Of a stretch of 64,000 nt of DNA, positions 17,954 to 27,091 are shown one piece after another. The first letter of the stretch is position 1. Each line of letters begins with the position of its first letter. This DNA comes from Fen-1359 sp963710355 (GTDB taxonomy: Bacteria; Planctomycetota; Phycisphaerae; Sedimentisphaerales; Anaerobacaceae): assembly GCA_963710355.1 (NCBI GenBank), contig CAVPZU010000003.1:620001-684000 (forward strand). The letters are read 5' to 3'. The notes below the pieces were generated by a model. The model did not search any database, was not told where the DNA came from, and saw nothing but the letters and a program-made list of their open reading frames with translations. The position numbers and the translations under genes were made by a program.

Positions 17954-18004
17954 CTTTTTTCTTTCCTGCACAACTTCAATTATAGAAGAAAAACCTCACT
18001 GCAC

Positions 18005-18811
18005 CTATAGCTTTAAAAGGTGCTTCGCCCAGGGAGCATGCCAGTGAAATAAGATATCTGAACTGAAGACCCTGGCACCCAGTCGAGTGTGTAAATTGAA
18101 TACCGGAATATTGGACGCCGATACCTTTGCATGAACCAAATTAACTCCCTGTTTTTGTAAATAAACCAAAGAAGAGGCATAAATTGCAAGCCCCATATGT
18201 TTCCCCTGCCACTTTGGTAAAACGGCGGCAAGATGCAAATAACCTTCTCTCCCTTTAGCCTCTAAAACCATAAAGCCGCATACCTCTTCATTTACCTTTG
18301 CAATGAACAACTCTTGTGTGCTTTCCGCTGTAAAAGCCCTTCTCACCCAATCCTGGTAACGTTTATCAGCCAGATGTTTCGGGAAACGTATATCTGCGTA
18401 GTATCGGCCGCTGCTGAAAGAACTGCTGCAAATTTTAACTACCCCATCCAACGAAGCCTTATCTGCCGGCAAAACTTCGAAATCAGACAAAGGAAACTGT
18501 AGCTTTTGAACATCCTTATAACGAAGCGAAATCGTAGTATCAATATAACGGAAACCGAGCGACTGGATAAAGGAAGGTTTCAAACCGTCTTCTGCACCAA
18601 CAGTGGTGCCTACAAGCTCAACGTTGTGGTCTTTTGCCCATTCCTTGATTTTATCTGCAATCTCCTGACTCTTTGACAGACAATCCTGTGAGTAATCAAT
18701 CTTGAAATCGGCCACACCGAAGCCGAACGTCTCAATATCCCAGGGTATAAGAGCTGCTTGTCCAAAATCGGGGTTATCTTTAGAAACAAACTCAAAATGC
18801 TGCTCAAACAT
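18005..18811 (-). CDS. GNAT acetyltransferase, WecD-like
   Basis: The 268-residue protein has a C-terminal GNAT fold with the acetyl-CoA loop region LPKWQGKHMGLAIYASSL (R/Q-x-x-G-x-G/A form). The middle segment SFSSGRYYADIRF followed by KRYQDWV resembles WecD (RffC), which acetylates dTDP-4-amino-4,6-dideoxygalactose. Directly downstream of it on the same strand is wecE, the enzyme that makes that substrate, which strongly supports the assignment. The N-terminal half matches WecD in length. Another GNAT acting on a related sugar is possible. Confidence 0.75.
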   Translation of the reverse strand: MFEQHFEFVSKDNPDFGQAALIPWDIETFGFGVADFKIDYSQDCLSKSQEIADKIKEWAKDHNVELVGTTVGAEDGLKPSFIQSLGFRYIDTTISLRYKDVQKLQFPLSDFEVLPADKASLDGVVKICSSSFSSGRYYADIRFPKHLADKRYQDWVRRAFTAESTQELFIAKVNEEVCGFMVLEAKGREGYLHLAAVLPKWQGKHMGLAIYASSLVYLQKQGVNLVHAKVSASNIPVFNLHTRLGARVFSSDILFHWHAPWAKHLLKL

Positions 18812-18871
18812 TATGAAAAATCCTTTCTTGATTCCGTAAAATTCCGGCAGTCAAAACGCCGCATATATTCC

Positions 18872-19810
18872 TTATGAATCGTTGTGCTGCTTCTTCTCGC
18901 GAATCGCATAGCTGGGGCGGTCCATCAGACGAATATGCATCCTCGCCAGATACTCTCCGATAATCCCTATCGCAAAAAGCTGCACGCCGGAAAATATAGC
19001 TATCGAGGATGCGAGAAATGGAAAACCCGCAACCGGCGACCCTGAAATCAGATACCGTATTATAACATAGGCAAGCACAAAAAAACCAAAAAGCGTAAAG
19101 GTAAAACCGAGTATGCTCGCAATCCTCAAGGGCAGCGTGCTAAAACCCGTTATCATATTTATCGCATGGGTAACCAGCTTCGCAAACGTGTAGTTCGACG
19201 CGCCTTTCTCCCGTGACAAATGGCTGACCGCAACAGAGCCGAATCGGCTGGCTCCCCAGTCGAGCAGCACATCTATGGACGGATTCGCCCCGCGATAGTC
19301 CGCAAAAGATTCACGAATGCAACTGCGAAAAACCCTAAAAGCACTGACCTTGCAGGCTACTTTGACATTCATAACGCTGCTCATCGCCACCTTCGTAATC
19401 TGCGATGCCAGGTTCCGCCATAAGCCGTGCCGCTCTGCTCGGGCGGTCCCATAGACAACATCGAACCCTTCATTTAACTTCTCAAGCAGTTTCGGAATCT
19501 CTTCCGGCGGATGCTGCAGGTCGTCATCAATTGTCACTGTAATCCCAAATCGAGCCATTCGAATGCCTGCCAGCAGGGCATTATGCTGACCGTAATTGCG
19601 CATCATATTCACACCGCTGACAAAACTATTCGCCTCGACCAGCTTTACGATAACCTGCCAGCTGCTGTCTTTGCTGCCGTCATTGACCAAAATAATTTCA
19701 AAATTATCCGCACAATCCGACAGCACCGCCCTCAGTCTGCTCACAAGCGGCTCCAGCGTCTGCTCGCTGTTATAAACCGGCACAACTACTGAAATACCTT
19801 CAAAACGCAC
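18872..19810 (-). CDS. Family 2 glycosyltransferase with C-terminal membrane helices (GtrB/ArnC/DPM1 type)
   Basis: This enzyme type transfers a sugar from a nucleotide donor to a polyprenyl phosphate on the inner face of the membrane. The GT2 fold starts with ISVVVPVYNSEQTLEPLV, has FEIILVNDGSKD and TIDDDLQHPPEEIPKL (metal-binding DDD), and SHLSREKGASNYTFAKL near residue 210. Two membrane helices follow (about residues 225-250 and 260-285). I chose the GTG at 19810, with AAGGAG eight bases upstream, not the longer frame to 19891. It lies between the GT39 gene and wecD, so it may load the WecE/WecD sugar onto undecaprenyl phosphate for the GT39 enzyme to use. Confidence 0.85.
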   Translation of the reverse strand: MRFEGISVVVPVYNSEQTLEPLVSRLRAVLSDCADNFEIILVNDGSKDSSWQVIVKLVEANSFVSGVNMMRNYGQHNALLAGIRMARFGITVTIDDDLQHPPEEIPKLLEKLNEGFDVVYGTARAERHGLWRNLASQITKVAMSSVMNVKVACKVSAFRVFRSCIRESFADYRGANPSIDVLLDWGASRFGSVAVSHLSREKGASNYTFAKLVTHAINMITGFSTLPLRIASILGFTFTLFGFFVLAYVIIRYLISGSPVAGFPFLASSIAIFSGVQLFAIGIIGEYLARMHIRLMDRPSYAIREKKQHNDS

Positions 19811-19859
19811 GCTTTTCTCCTTCTTTTTGACCTTTAACCTTGCGATACCTCCGTCTCGA

Positions 19860-21455
19860 TTACCTGCCCGACAATTTTTTTCGCAGGTCAAAAATCAGAT
19901 AACCCTGGTTTTTGACCTGCAATGGAAAATTCTGCGTTAAAAATTGTTTCAAATCCTGCTGCTGCTCAAATTCCTGAAAATCTGTTACGATAAAGTATTC
20001 GTAGCCGTCTTTTGATAATGCCTTGAAACGTTCTTCGGCGCCTTGTATCGGCAACCCACTCATCTGCCAGGCCTTGAAATCGCCGCTGTTAGGCCAGTTG
20101 CTTCCCGCAACCTGCCCGTGATATCGAAGCGGTTTGCCGTAAGCGTAGGTCAGGAAAAGTGTTTTTGTGCTGTGACCGACAACATCCCCAATCTCTTCCG
20201 ACATCCTGACATATTGCTCAATACCGGGATTATAAAGTTGCGGCATCACCGTATATATACTCAAATACACCGCAAAAAGAATAACCGCCAGGGCAAGGGT
20301 CCGCTGATACCATTTTGCACAGGTTTCACCGAGCCGACCCAGTATCGCATCAGCCAGCCCGCCAATGGAAATTGCAATAGTCGGCACTATCGGAAGCTGA
20401 TAATAATCATGGGTATGAATATGATAACTGAACAAAAAAGCATAAACTACATAACTGAACCACAGAGCCCCAAGCAGCCTCTTGAGCATACCCCTCGGCA
20501 ACATTAGAAAGCCGATAAGACCGCCAATCAATCCCGCCAGCCCGATAACCTTATCTATCTGAACAAGCCATCCTCTCCAGAAAAATGACTCCAGCAGTAT
20601 GTGCGGCAAAAAGGCAACATTCGCATAGCCCTTGATATTACCGGCAACAAAAATGGTGTGAAAATAGTAAAGGGCTGTAGGTAAAACCAAAATAACGCCA
20701 AAAAGCCAGAACTGAAGATTCCTCAACGCCCCCCAAAAGCCCTTCGCGTAAAGGGCCAGAACAACAATAACCGTCAGTACTGGAAATACCGATGTCGGAT
20801 AGACAAACAAAGTCAGCGATGAAACAACCGCCGCCGTAAGTAAATTTTTTACCGTTGACTGTTCGAAGTAGTTGTATATTACCGTTATGCTAATGATTAA
20901 GAGCATAATCATCAGCGGATTTGGCTGAAAGCTCCTGCTTGCGACAACCCCGTAAGGCAAAAATAGAAAGAACATCACAGACACAACCGCTGCATCTGCG
21001 GATATAACCCTGCTCACGAACCGGTATAAAAACACGCCTCCCGTCAGCCAGAATAACACGCTCATCAGCTTCGGTATCCACAGTCTTTCCCCGCCGGCAA
21101 TTTGGTAGCCAATCGATGACAGATACTCCAGGATGGGCAGCTCTCCGACGACCTCCTGCTCCCTGCTTAAATTTGCCATTTCTCTCTGCCAGTCTGTAAC
21201 CGCCTTCGTACGATTAAAGTACATAGCCCGTGCTATCATCGCAGAATGATATTGGCGGTTCGGATGAAAAATCAGCGGCGCTTCGTCGATATGATAAATC
21301 CTTACACAGAAAGCTGCCGCAAACAAAACAAAAACTATTATCAAACGCACCGCAGGATTAAAGAAATGCCTTTGTAAATCCTCCGCACCTACCCTGTCCT
21401 TTTCGGGAAAGTTTTTCCTGGACTGCCCCTGTATTGTTGCTGCCGGCTTCTTCAT
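19860..21455 (-). CDS. Family 39-like membrane glycosyltransferase
   Basis: The 531-residue protein has about 11-12 membrane helices and the early acidic/His-rich loop typical of GT-C enzymes: RIYHIDEAPLIFHPNRQYHS after the first helix, with the expected Asp-Glu pair. These enzymes transfer a sugar from a polyprenyl-phosphate carrier to a protein or lipid A on the outer side of the membrane. The C-terminal 120 residues form a soluble domain ending in YLIFDLRKKL. The gene precedes a polyprenyl-phosphate GT2 by 50 bases, the usual pairing. The acceptor cannot be told from sequence. Confidence 0.75.
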   Translation of the reverse strand: MKKPAATIQGQSRKNFPEKDRVGAEDLQRHFFNPAVRLIIVFVLFAAAFCVRIYHIDEAPLIFHPNRQYHSAMIARAMYFNRTKAVTDWQREMANLSREQEVVGELPILEYLSSIGYQIAGGERLWIPKLMSVLFWLTGGVFLYRFVSRVISADAAVVSVMFFLFLPYGVVASRSFQPNPLMIMLLIISITVIYNYFEQSTVKNLLTAAVVSSLTLFVYPTSVFPVLTVIVVLALYAKGFWGALRNLQFWLFGVILVLPTALYYFHTIFVAGNIKGYANVAFLPHILLESFFWRGWLVQIDKVIGLAGLIGGLIGFLMLPRGMLKRLLGALWFSYVVYAFLFSYHIHTHDYYQLPIVPTIAISIGGLADAILGRLGETCAKWYQRTLALAVILFAVYLSIYTVMPQLYNPGIEQYVRMSEEIGDVVGHSTKTLFLTYAYGKPLRYHGQVAGSNWPNSGDFKAWQMSGLPIQGAEERFKALSKDGYEYFIVTDFQEFEQQQDLKQFLTQNFPLQVKNQGYLIFDLRKKLSGR

Positions 21456-21522
21456 CGAAACCTAATCATAGAAAAGTAAAGCCGTTATGTCAATCACAAT
21501 CCCCCAAAGGCAACAACCCAAC

Positions 21523-22185
21523 TCAAAGTCTCCTCATCAATCCAATTACAACCGCTTCAATTCGGCAATTGCGCGAGTAAATCGGTTCGTATCGCTCGTT
21601 GGCAGGCTGCAAACGAACCGCCGATTTCTCTTTATAGAATTTCTTCAGGGTCGCATTCTCGCTATCGACAATCGCAACGACCAATTGGCCGTCGTCCGCC
21701 GTGCTGCTCTTGCGACAAATCACATAATCGCCGTTCTCTATTCCCTCCCTGGTCATACTGTCGCCTCTGACCTCGAGGGCAAAAATATCGCCGCTCATTC
21801 CAAATAGATTATTAAGAGAAAGAGACTCTTTATTTTCAACCGCCTCTATCGGCGCCCCCGCAGCGACCCTGCCTGCAAGCGGTATTCCCTCCTCCTGTTG
21901 CGGGCTGTCGTTTGTCTGTTGTTCGTTTGCACGCTCAAGCAGTCTGTACGCCTTCGAGGTAAGAACCAAAGAGCGTGCCTTGCTCGACCGGTCTGAGAGA
22001 AGCCCTTTTCCTCGAAGCCCTTCGATATGCTCGAACGCTGTGCTTCGGCTTACCCCCATCTGGTCTGCAAGCTCCCCTATCGTCGGCGAATAGCAGCGGC
22101 TCTGCTGAAAACCCGCTATTGACCTGAGCAACTCTACCTGTCTCGGCGTTAAGTGCTCCTTCAAAACCGCCTTGACTGTATCCAT
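21523..22185 (-). CDS. lexA: LexA repressor
   Basis: LexA represses SOS genes and self-cleaves on contact with RecA filaments. The 220-residue product has an N-terminal winged HTH (LTPRQVELLRSIAGF, PTIGELADQMGVSRSTAFEH), the cleavage Ala-Gly in GRVAAGAP, the catalytic Ser in RGDSMTREG and Lys in ATLKKFYKE. I chose the ATG at 22185 because AGGAGG sits just upstream; the frame is open to 22254, but that part is not LexA-like. A second frame overlaps its 5' part by about 250 bases (see 21935-22411). GT39 and the glycan genes follow after 67 bases on the same strand. Confidence 0.9.
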   Translation of the reverse strand: MDTVKAVLKEHLTPRQVELLRSIAGFQQSRCYSPTIGELADQMGVSRSTAFEHIEGLRGKGLLSDRSSKARSLVLTSKAYRLLERANEQQTNDSPQQEEGIPLAGRVAAGAPIEAVENKESLSLNNLFGMSGDIFALEVRGDSMTREGIENGDYVICRKSSTADDGQLVVAIVDSENATLKKFYKEKSAVRLQPANERYEPIYSRNCRIEAVVIGLMRRL

Positions 22186-22411
22186 CCTTGACCTCCTGCA
22201 CAATAATCGTATCGCTGCCAACCTCGACATAACTTCTTCCGCTCGCCTGTCCAATCGCAGCGTTCATTATCCTGCTCAACTTCGCCAGAACTGCGCTTAA
22301 TTTGTTTGCGGGCATAGCCTGCGGACAATCTCCGCTCGGCCAGCACCAGACAAAATCGCCGCCCGGCCCGAACCTGCACACATCATTGAACCTGTCTCTG
22401 TTTATTTCCAT
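21935..22411 (-). CDS. Possible overlapping gene upstream of lexA, unknown function
   Basis: An open frame starts with ATG at 22411 (weak GAGG upstream) and runs through the lexA start in another frame. Its first 75 residues look protein-like (MEINRDRFNDVCRFG, DFVWCWPSG, ANKLSAVLAKLSRIM, SYVEVGSDTIIVQEV), but the rest overlaps lexA and is probably not translated as such. I do not recognise the family. Either a short gene has lost its stop by an indel near 22180, or the frame is fortuitous. Its end is the least certain part. Confidence 0.35.
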   Translation of the reverse strand: MEINRDRFNDVCRFGPGGDFVWCWPSGDCPQAMPANKLSAVLAKLSRIMNAAIGQASGRSYVEVGSDTIIVQEVKDGYSQGGFEGALNAETGRVAQVNSGFSAEPLLFADDRGACRPDGGKPKHSVRAYRRASRKRASLRPVEQGTLFGSYLEGVQTA

Positions 22412-22504
22412 ATTTTCAGCCTCGCCGATTCTTGCCAAAAATCGCTCTTTTTTCTGCAATTATTTTATCGGCAGGTCGCTCCAAAAAACCCTAACAAAAA
22501 CCGA

Positions 22505-22550
22505 ACAAAAATTGCGGGACTGAAAAATTCCTTCAATCCCGCAATATCTC
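22505..22550 (-). terminator. Rho-independent terminator after the DUF4139 operon
   Basis: The stem ATTGCGGGA/TCCCGCAAT (22511-22545) is followed on minus by TTTTTGTT. It lies about 70 bases past the stop of the last DUF4139 gene and ends the minus-strand transcription unit. Confidence 0.8.
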
Positions 22551-22614
22551 TATCTCAATCAGAAATTATATAGGACGCTGACCGCCCTTTGCTCCACCTG
22601 ATTTACTCATCTGC

Positions 22615-23955
22615 TCACTTGTTCCAGTCATCCTGCCTCGTGCCGCGATAGGTCCTTACCGTGTATTCAAATTTCTTGCTGCTCCTGGCCTTCAGCTCCA
22701 GCACAAACTTCACCGTATCCTGGTCAACCTTCTCAAATTCGTCGAACTGGCCGGCCTTTTCAATGTCCCAGTAGGTAGTATCGAAGTTGCGCCTGATTTC
22801 CACCTTAACCGGTATGTCCCGCGTGTTGCGAACCTCGACAGAAAATTTGCGGACCTCGTCCCAGCCGTCGATATTCCCGTGTTTGCCGAACTTGTATTTG
22901 TCGGTCTTAAATTCCATAATCTTTGGCTCGACAACCACGTCTGCCACAGGCCCTAAATTCAGCTCGACCTCCTCGCCGACCGGTATATATTTGAATTCGG
23001 ATTGTCCCGTGTAAGACAAATGTCCGGCGCTATCGACATTACGATAGACCTTCAGCAACCCGCCCGGTATCGGCGTATTGCCAAGTTTATGCTCCTTGTC
23101 GTTTTTGAAACTTAAAAACCTCACAACCGAATTGCCATACCGCTCCTCTTCATACTTGTAAAGATTTACCACGCCCACCCCATCGGCATCGAAACTGGGC
23201 AGCCTTTTCGACCAGCCGTCGGCAATAGTCTCCGTCCCCTCAACCGTATAAAGAAAATATTCACTGAGGCCTTCCTTGGTTATCTCCTTTGGTCTTTCTG
23301 GGACATATACTGCCGCAGCCTTTTCCATCATTTGGAGGCGTTCACGACCTGCCTCCCTTTGAACCATATCAGCAGGTTGCACCCAAAATTCTCCCGGCCT
23401 GCCGTAAGGCCATTGCCTCTTCGCAAGTTCCGCTATCTCGTCGAGGATATGCACCCGTCCGACAATAAGACGCGTCTGTGCGTTTTCATAATCCTCGCCG
23501 CTGTTATTTGTCACACGCACATAGCCTTCGAGCCTCATCGTTTTTTCATCGTTTGTAAGAATCCCCATATAAAATGCCCGCCAGCTCAATCCGCTTGTCA
23601 GATATGTAATCTCCACAGGCACCTTCCCCTTTACGCCGCTGTTAATGTTCCACAGGCCGAGATTCTGGACCCGAGGCGGATAAGACAAATCCGAAATGTC
23701 TATCTTGTCTGCGTTCGCTTTAGGGAGCATATCGAGGCTTGTCGGGTCAATCAACGTATTTGCCCAGGAAAACTGCAAACTATTTTTCCCTTCATCGAGC
23801 GTAAGAGACCTGCTTTCGCGAACCAGCGTCATATCCGCAGAGTTATAAATAGTAAGCTGCACCGTATCCCTCGAGGGCAGCGTCACCAAATCCACCTTGC
23901 CCGGAGTGTTCTCTGCAATTGCAGCAATCAGAAAAATAATTATGAATTTTTTCAT
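22615..23955 (-). CDS. Secreted DUF4139-domain protein
   Basis: The 446-residue protein has a signal peptide (MKKFIIIFLIAAIAE) and a DUF4139-type domain recognised by ITYLTSGLSWRAFYMG, VRVTNNSGEDYENAQTRLIVG and VPVEI. DUF4139/MucoA-like proteins are cell-envelope proteins of unknown biochemical role. I prefer the ATG at 23955, with AAGGGA about 9 bases upstream. It is the last gene of an operon that starts with an ECF sigma factor, and it is clearly paralogous to the external half of the anti-sigma fusion at 25261-27090 (for example both have TSGLSWRAFYMG and EGLSEYFLYT-EGTETIAD). It ends in a likely terminator. Confidence 0.8.
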   Translation of the reverse strand: MKKFIIIFLIAAIAENTPGKVDLVTLPSRDTVQLTIYNSADMTLVRESRSLTLDEGKNSLQFSWANTLIDPTSLDMLPKANADKIDISDLSYPPRVQNLGLWNINSGVKGKVPVEITYLTSGLSWRAFYMGILTNDEKTMRLEGYVRVTNNSGEDYENAQTRLIVGRVHILDEIAELAKRQWPYGRPGEFWVQPADMVQREAGRERLQMMEKAAAVYVPERPKEITKEGLSEYFLYTVEGTETIADGWSKRLPSFDADGVGVVNLYKYEEERYGNSVVRFLSFKNDKEHKLGNTPIPGGLLKVYRNVDSAGHLSYTGQSEFKYIPVGEEVELNLGPVADVVVEPKIMEFKTDKYKFGKHGNIDGWDEVRKFSVEVRNTRDIPVKVEIRRNFDTTYWDIEKAGQFDEFEKVDQDTVKFVLELKARSSKKFEYTVRTYRGTRQDDWNK

Positions 23956-24003
23956 TTTGTCTTTCCCTTCAAAATTATTCCGTATTCTGTATTCTTTTTT
24001 CAA

Positions 24004-25176
24004 TTATTGTTCTTCCGGCCTGAATACGCTCGGCCTGACATTGAGCCGGCTGTAATGCATCTTCAGCTCCTTAACTGCGGGCTTATCCTTGGTGCGGGCA
24101 GGAAGCTTAATCTCAAATTCGAGGGTGAACGCATCCTTTTTAACGAAATCCATATTGCAGTCCTTCATTTCCCACTGCCCGGGTATTTTCTCAATCACGG
24201 TGAGCGTCGCTGGTTTGTCCTTGAAATTCTCAATCTTCGCAACAATCTCCTCATCGGTATCATACAGAATAATATCGCCGCGGTCGTTCTTTCGCAGGTT
24301 TATCTGCTGGTCTGTCATTTTCCGCTGCGTCACCACGATGTCTCTGCTGTCGCCTATGTAAAGCTCTGTCTTTTCGCCGACCGGCACCTGGGCCGTGTTA
24401 TCCTCGCCGAGAAATATGGTGCTTTTATAGCCGTCATCCTGAAAAATTCTTGCCTTGCCCGGCCACAGTGCAAATTTGCCCAGCCCGCTCTTGTCGTTAT
24501 TGAAAATCCGGTAACTGGTGGGAATGCCGACATTCTGGTTATTTAACTGTTCCGGGTCCCACGGCAGCCTTCTCGCATCAAAAGTCCAAACCTTCTCGAT
24601 TGGAACAGCCCCAGCCTCCAAAAATAATAACTGCTTAGTCTCCTCATTCTTTATGCCCCGCTCGAAGGCCTGACCGTAATTGAGCTGCACCTTTGCAGCG
24701 TCAAAATCCTCGCCCGAAAAATTCCGCAGCACGATATAGCTCTTCAAATCCACCTTTGTCTCCTGCTTGTCCGCCGTCGCCTTGTATGTGATAAGCCTGT
24801 CGATATTCCTCAACAGATAGCTTATCCGCACCTTCTCTGCATAGTCGCTCTCGCTCACAATCTCCCACACAAGCGCCGCCTCGGCTGGCGGGTAGCTTAC
24901 ATTTAACAATTTGACCTCGTCCGGATGGCCAAGCACAACCAATCGAATCGAATCCTCATCGATGCTCACCTCTTTCCATGAAAAATCTACCTTGTTCAGC
25001 CCTTTTTGCAGAGTAAGAATCCTTTCCTCCTCAATCAGTGTCGCCTGCGGATTATCTAACCTGATTACTGTCGCCGCTCGCTCAGGCAACGCAACTAACT
25101 TAATCCTCGCCTGAACAACCCCGCATAAAATAAACATCGCCAGGGTTGCCATTAAAATTTTCTTTTTACCGCTCAT
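24004..25176 (-). CDS. Secreted protein related to DUF4139 family
   Basis: The 390-residue protein has a signal peptide (ILMATLAMFILCGVVQA) and a two-part beta-rich body. The N-terminal half (VALPERAATVIRL, EEERILTLQKGLNKVDFSW) matches the start of the DUF4139 paralogues on either side, and LRNFSGEDFDAAKVQLNYG is the equivalent of the NNSGEDYENAQ motif. The middle SGLSWRAFY motif is replaced by a divergent one, so this is a distant member. It lies 48 bases ahead of the next paralogue, on the same strand. It may form an envelope complex with its neighbours; that is inference. Confidence 0.7.
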   Translation of the reverse strand: MSGKKKILMATLAMFILCGVVQARIKLVALPERAATVIRLDNPQATLIEEERILTLQKGLNKVDFSWKEVSIDEDSIRLVVLGHPDEVKLLNVSYPPAEAALVWEIVSESDYAEKVRISYLLRNIDRLITYKATADKQETKVDLKSYIVLRNFSGEDFDAAKVQLNYGQAFERGIKNEETKQLLFLEAGAVPIEKVWTFDARRLPWDPEQLNNQNVGIPTSYRIFNNDKSGLGKFALWPGKARIFQDDGYKSTIFLGEDNTAQVPVGEKTELYIGDSRDIVVTQRKMTDQQINLRKNDRGDIILYDTDEEIVAKIENFKDKPATLTVIEKIPGQWEMKDCNMDFVKKDAFTLEFEIKLPARTKDKPAVKELKMHYSRLNVRPSVFRPEEQ

Positions 25177-25260
25177 AATTTTTTCTCCTTTATAAAATTC
25201 GTTATTTTAATTTTTAATACCCCGTTTCTCATCTACTTATCTACCTATTTACTCATATAC

Positions 25261-27090
25261 TTATTTTCCCCATTCCTCCTGCCTTGTGCCGTGATACGTC
25301 GTTACGGTATAAGTAAATGTTCTTTTATTTGCCGGCTCAACGGTTAATTTGAACCGGGCCTTTGTGGCGTCATATTTGTCATAGAAAATGTCGCTGCCAT
25401 CATACTGCAATGTCCAGTAATCGGTATCGAGGCTGCGGATAATCTCGATATTGGCGGGAATTTTGCGCGTATTTGTAATTTCTACTTTCCATTCTCTTAT
25501 TTCGTCCCAGCCCGCAACATTACCCTTTTTATCATACTTGTAATTTTCCGTCTTAAACTTCATCAATGTCGGCACAATGCTCACTAAGCTGTCCAGCCCA
25601 AGATTTAGCTCTACCTCTTTGCCGACCGGAATATACTTTACATCCATCCCGCCGATATAAGACAAATATCCTTCGCTGTCAGCCGTCGCATACACCTTTA
25701 CATTGCCATTTGGTATCGGCGTTTTGCCAAGATTATGTTTTTCATCATTTACAAACGAAATGAACCTTATCGTATCTTCTCCCCATCGGCTCTCATCATA
25801 TTTATACAGGCTGTTAACATCAATGCTGTTTGCCCCGAAAGACAATAGTCTTTTGCCCCACTTATCGGCAATCGTCTCCGTGCCTTCAATCGTATAAAGG
25901 AAATACTCGCTCAATCCCTCTTTTATAATCTCCTTGCGGCTGGTCTTTTCGTCTTTTAAAAACAAATATATATCAGTCACAAAGGCGTCCGTTTTCAATA
26001 CCTGCCGGACTTCACTTTCGGAACCACCCATCATACCGCCGACACCACCTTCCATAAATGGTCTTCCGAAAGGCCATTGCCGCCTTGCAAGTTCCGCTAT
26101 CTGGTCGAGGATATGAACCTGGCCGACAATCAGCCGAGTCTGTGCATCTTCATAATCTTCGCCGCTGCTATTTTGTACTCGCACGTGTCCTTCGAGGCTC
26201 ATTTTCGTCTCGTTCTCATTCAGCGTCCCCATATAAAACGCACGCCACGAAAGCCCGCTGGTAAAATACGTTATCTCAAACGGCACCTGGCCTTCGACCT
26301 GCGATTTAATAAGCCATCTGCCAAGCTCCCTTAGCCGCGGCGGAAAAACAAGCTGCTCAATATCAATTTTGTCCTTCTGTTCTGTCGGCTCGATGTTCAG
26401 GCTCGTCGGGTCAATCAATGTATTTACCCACATAAACTGCAGCCAATTCCATCCCTTTTTCAAAGTCAGGTTTCGCTTTTCCCGAACCAGAGTCAAATCC
26501 GCAGAGTTGTAAATCGTAATCTGCACATTTTCCCTTCGCGGCAGCACCACTAATTCAATCGCACTTGCTGGTGCAAACGGCGGTTTCTCGTCTTCAATTT
26601 GTCCCTCCGAGGCTGCCAATCCCAATTTACTTCCCCCTGCAACCAATCGTTCCGATTCCGATTTCATCCCTTCAGTAAAATCTGTTTTTTCTATGAGTCT
26701 TTTCTGAATACCCTTTGTCTCTTTTGCGACTATCGGCTCATTTTGGCTGGCTGGCTTTTTGCCTAACTGCGAGACGACCGCCACCGCCAGAACCAAAACA
26801 AATACTGCCGCCGCCGAAAGCCACCAGCGATTGCGTAAAATAAAAGGCAATTTTCTTTGCCCTGCCTGCAATTTGGCGGCCTGCTCAATCGTCCTCGAAA
26901 TCAATTCCTCGCTCACCTTTTCATCGGTTCGCAGAAGATTTAAAGCCGAGAGTTTCCCCGCCAGCCTGCTGTTTCGCTTTTTGCACTCGCCGCAGCTATT
27001 GAGATGCTCGGCTATCTGGGCCTGCCGCTTTTCGTCAGATAGCTTAAACTGGAATTCGATTAAATCCTTTTCTGTAAGGTGATTTTCCAT
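25261..27090 (-). CDS. Fusion of membrane anti-sigma factor and external DUF4139 domain
   Basis: The 609-residue protein starts with a cytoplasmic ZAS-type anti-sigma domain (HLNSCGECKK, H-x3-C-x2-C, at about residues 29-38), then one membrane helix (about residues 90-108, AAAVFVLVLAVAVVS), a linker of about 70 residues and a full DUF4139 domain outside the cytoplasm (TSGLSWRAFYMG, VRVQNSSGEDYEDAQ, EGLSEYFLYT). The start lies one base after the sigma-factor stop, so the two are translationally coupled. The external domain would be the sensor and the internal one the sigma lock. This architecture is unusual, since DUF4139 is not a usual anti-sigma partner. Two more DUF4139-type genes follow and are probably its regulon and signal partners. 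Confidence 0.85.
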   Translation of the reverse strand: MENHLTEKDLIEFQFKLSDEKRQAQIAEHLNSCGECKKRNSRLAGKLSALNLLRTDEKVSEELISRTIEQAAKLQAGQRKLPFILRNRWWLSAAAVFVLVLAVAVVSQLGKKPASQNEPIVAKETKGIQKRLIEKTDFTEGMKSESERLVAGGSKLGLAASEGQIEDEKPPFAPASAIELVVLPRRENVQITIYNSADLTLVREKRNLTLKKGWNWLQFMWVNTLIDPTSLNIEPTEQKDKIDIEQLVFPPRLRELGRWLIKSQVEGQVPFEITYFTSGLSWRAFYMGTLNENETKMSLEGHVRVQNSSGEDYEDAQTRLIVGQVHILDQIAELARRQWPFGRPFMEGGVGGMMGGSESEVRQVLKTDAFVTDIYLFLKDEKTSRKEIIKEGLSEYFLYTIEGTETIADKWGKRLLSFGANSIDVNSLYKYDESRWGEDTIRFISFVNDEKHNLGKTPIPNGNVKVYATADSEGYLSYIGGMDVKYIPVGKEVELNLGLDSLVSIVPTLMKFKTENYKYDKKGNVAGWDEIREWKVEITNTRKIPANIEIIRSLDTDYWTLQYDGSDIFYDKYDATKARFKLTVEPANKRTFTYTVTTYHGTRQEEWGK

Positions 27091-27091
27091 T

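Noticed and set aside
23332..24546. A 404-codon plus-strand frame opposite the DUF4139 genes
   Set aside because: It is antisense to two well-supported genes with signal peptides and shared motifs, and its translation is rich in His/Arg/Cys without any domain pattern. It is a shadow frame.
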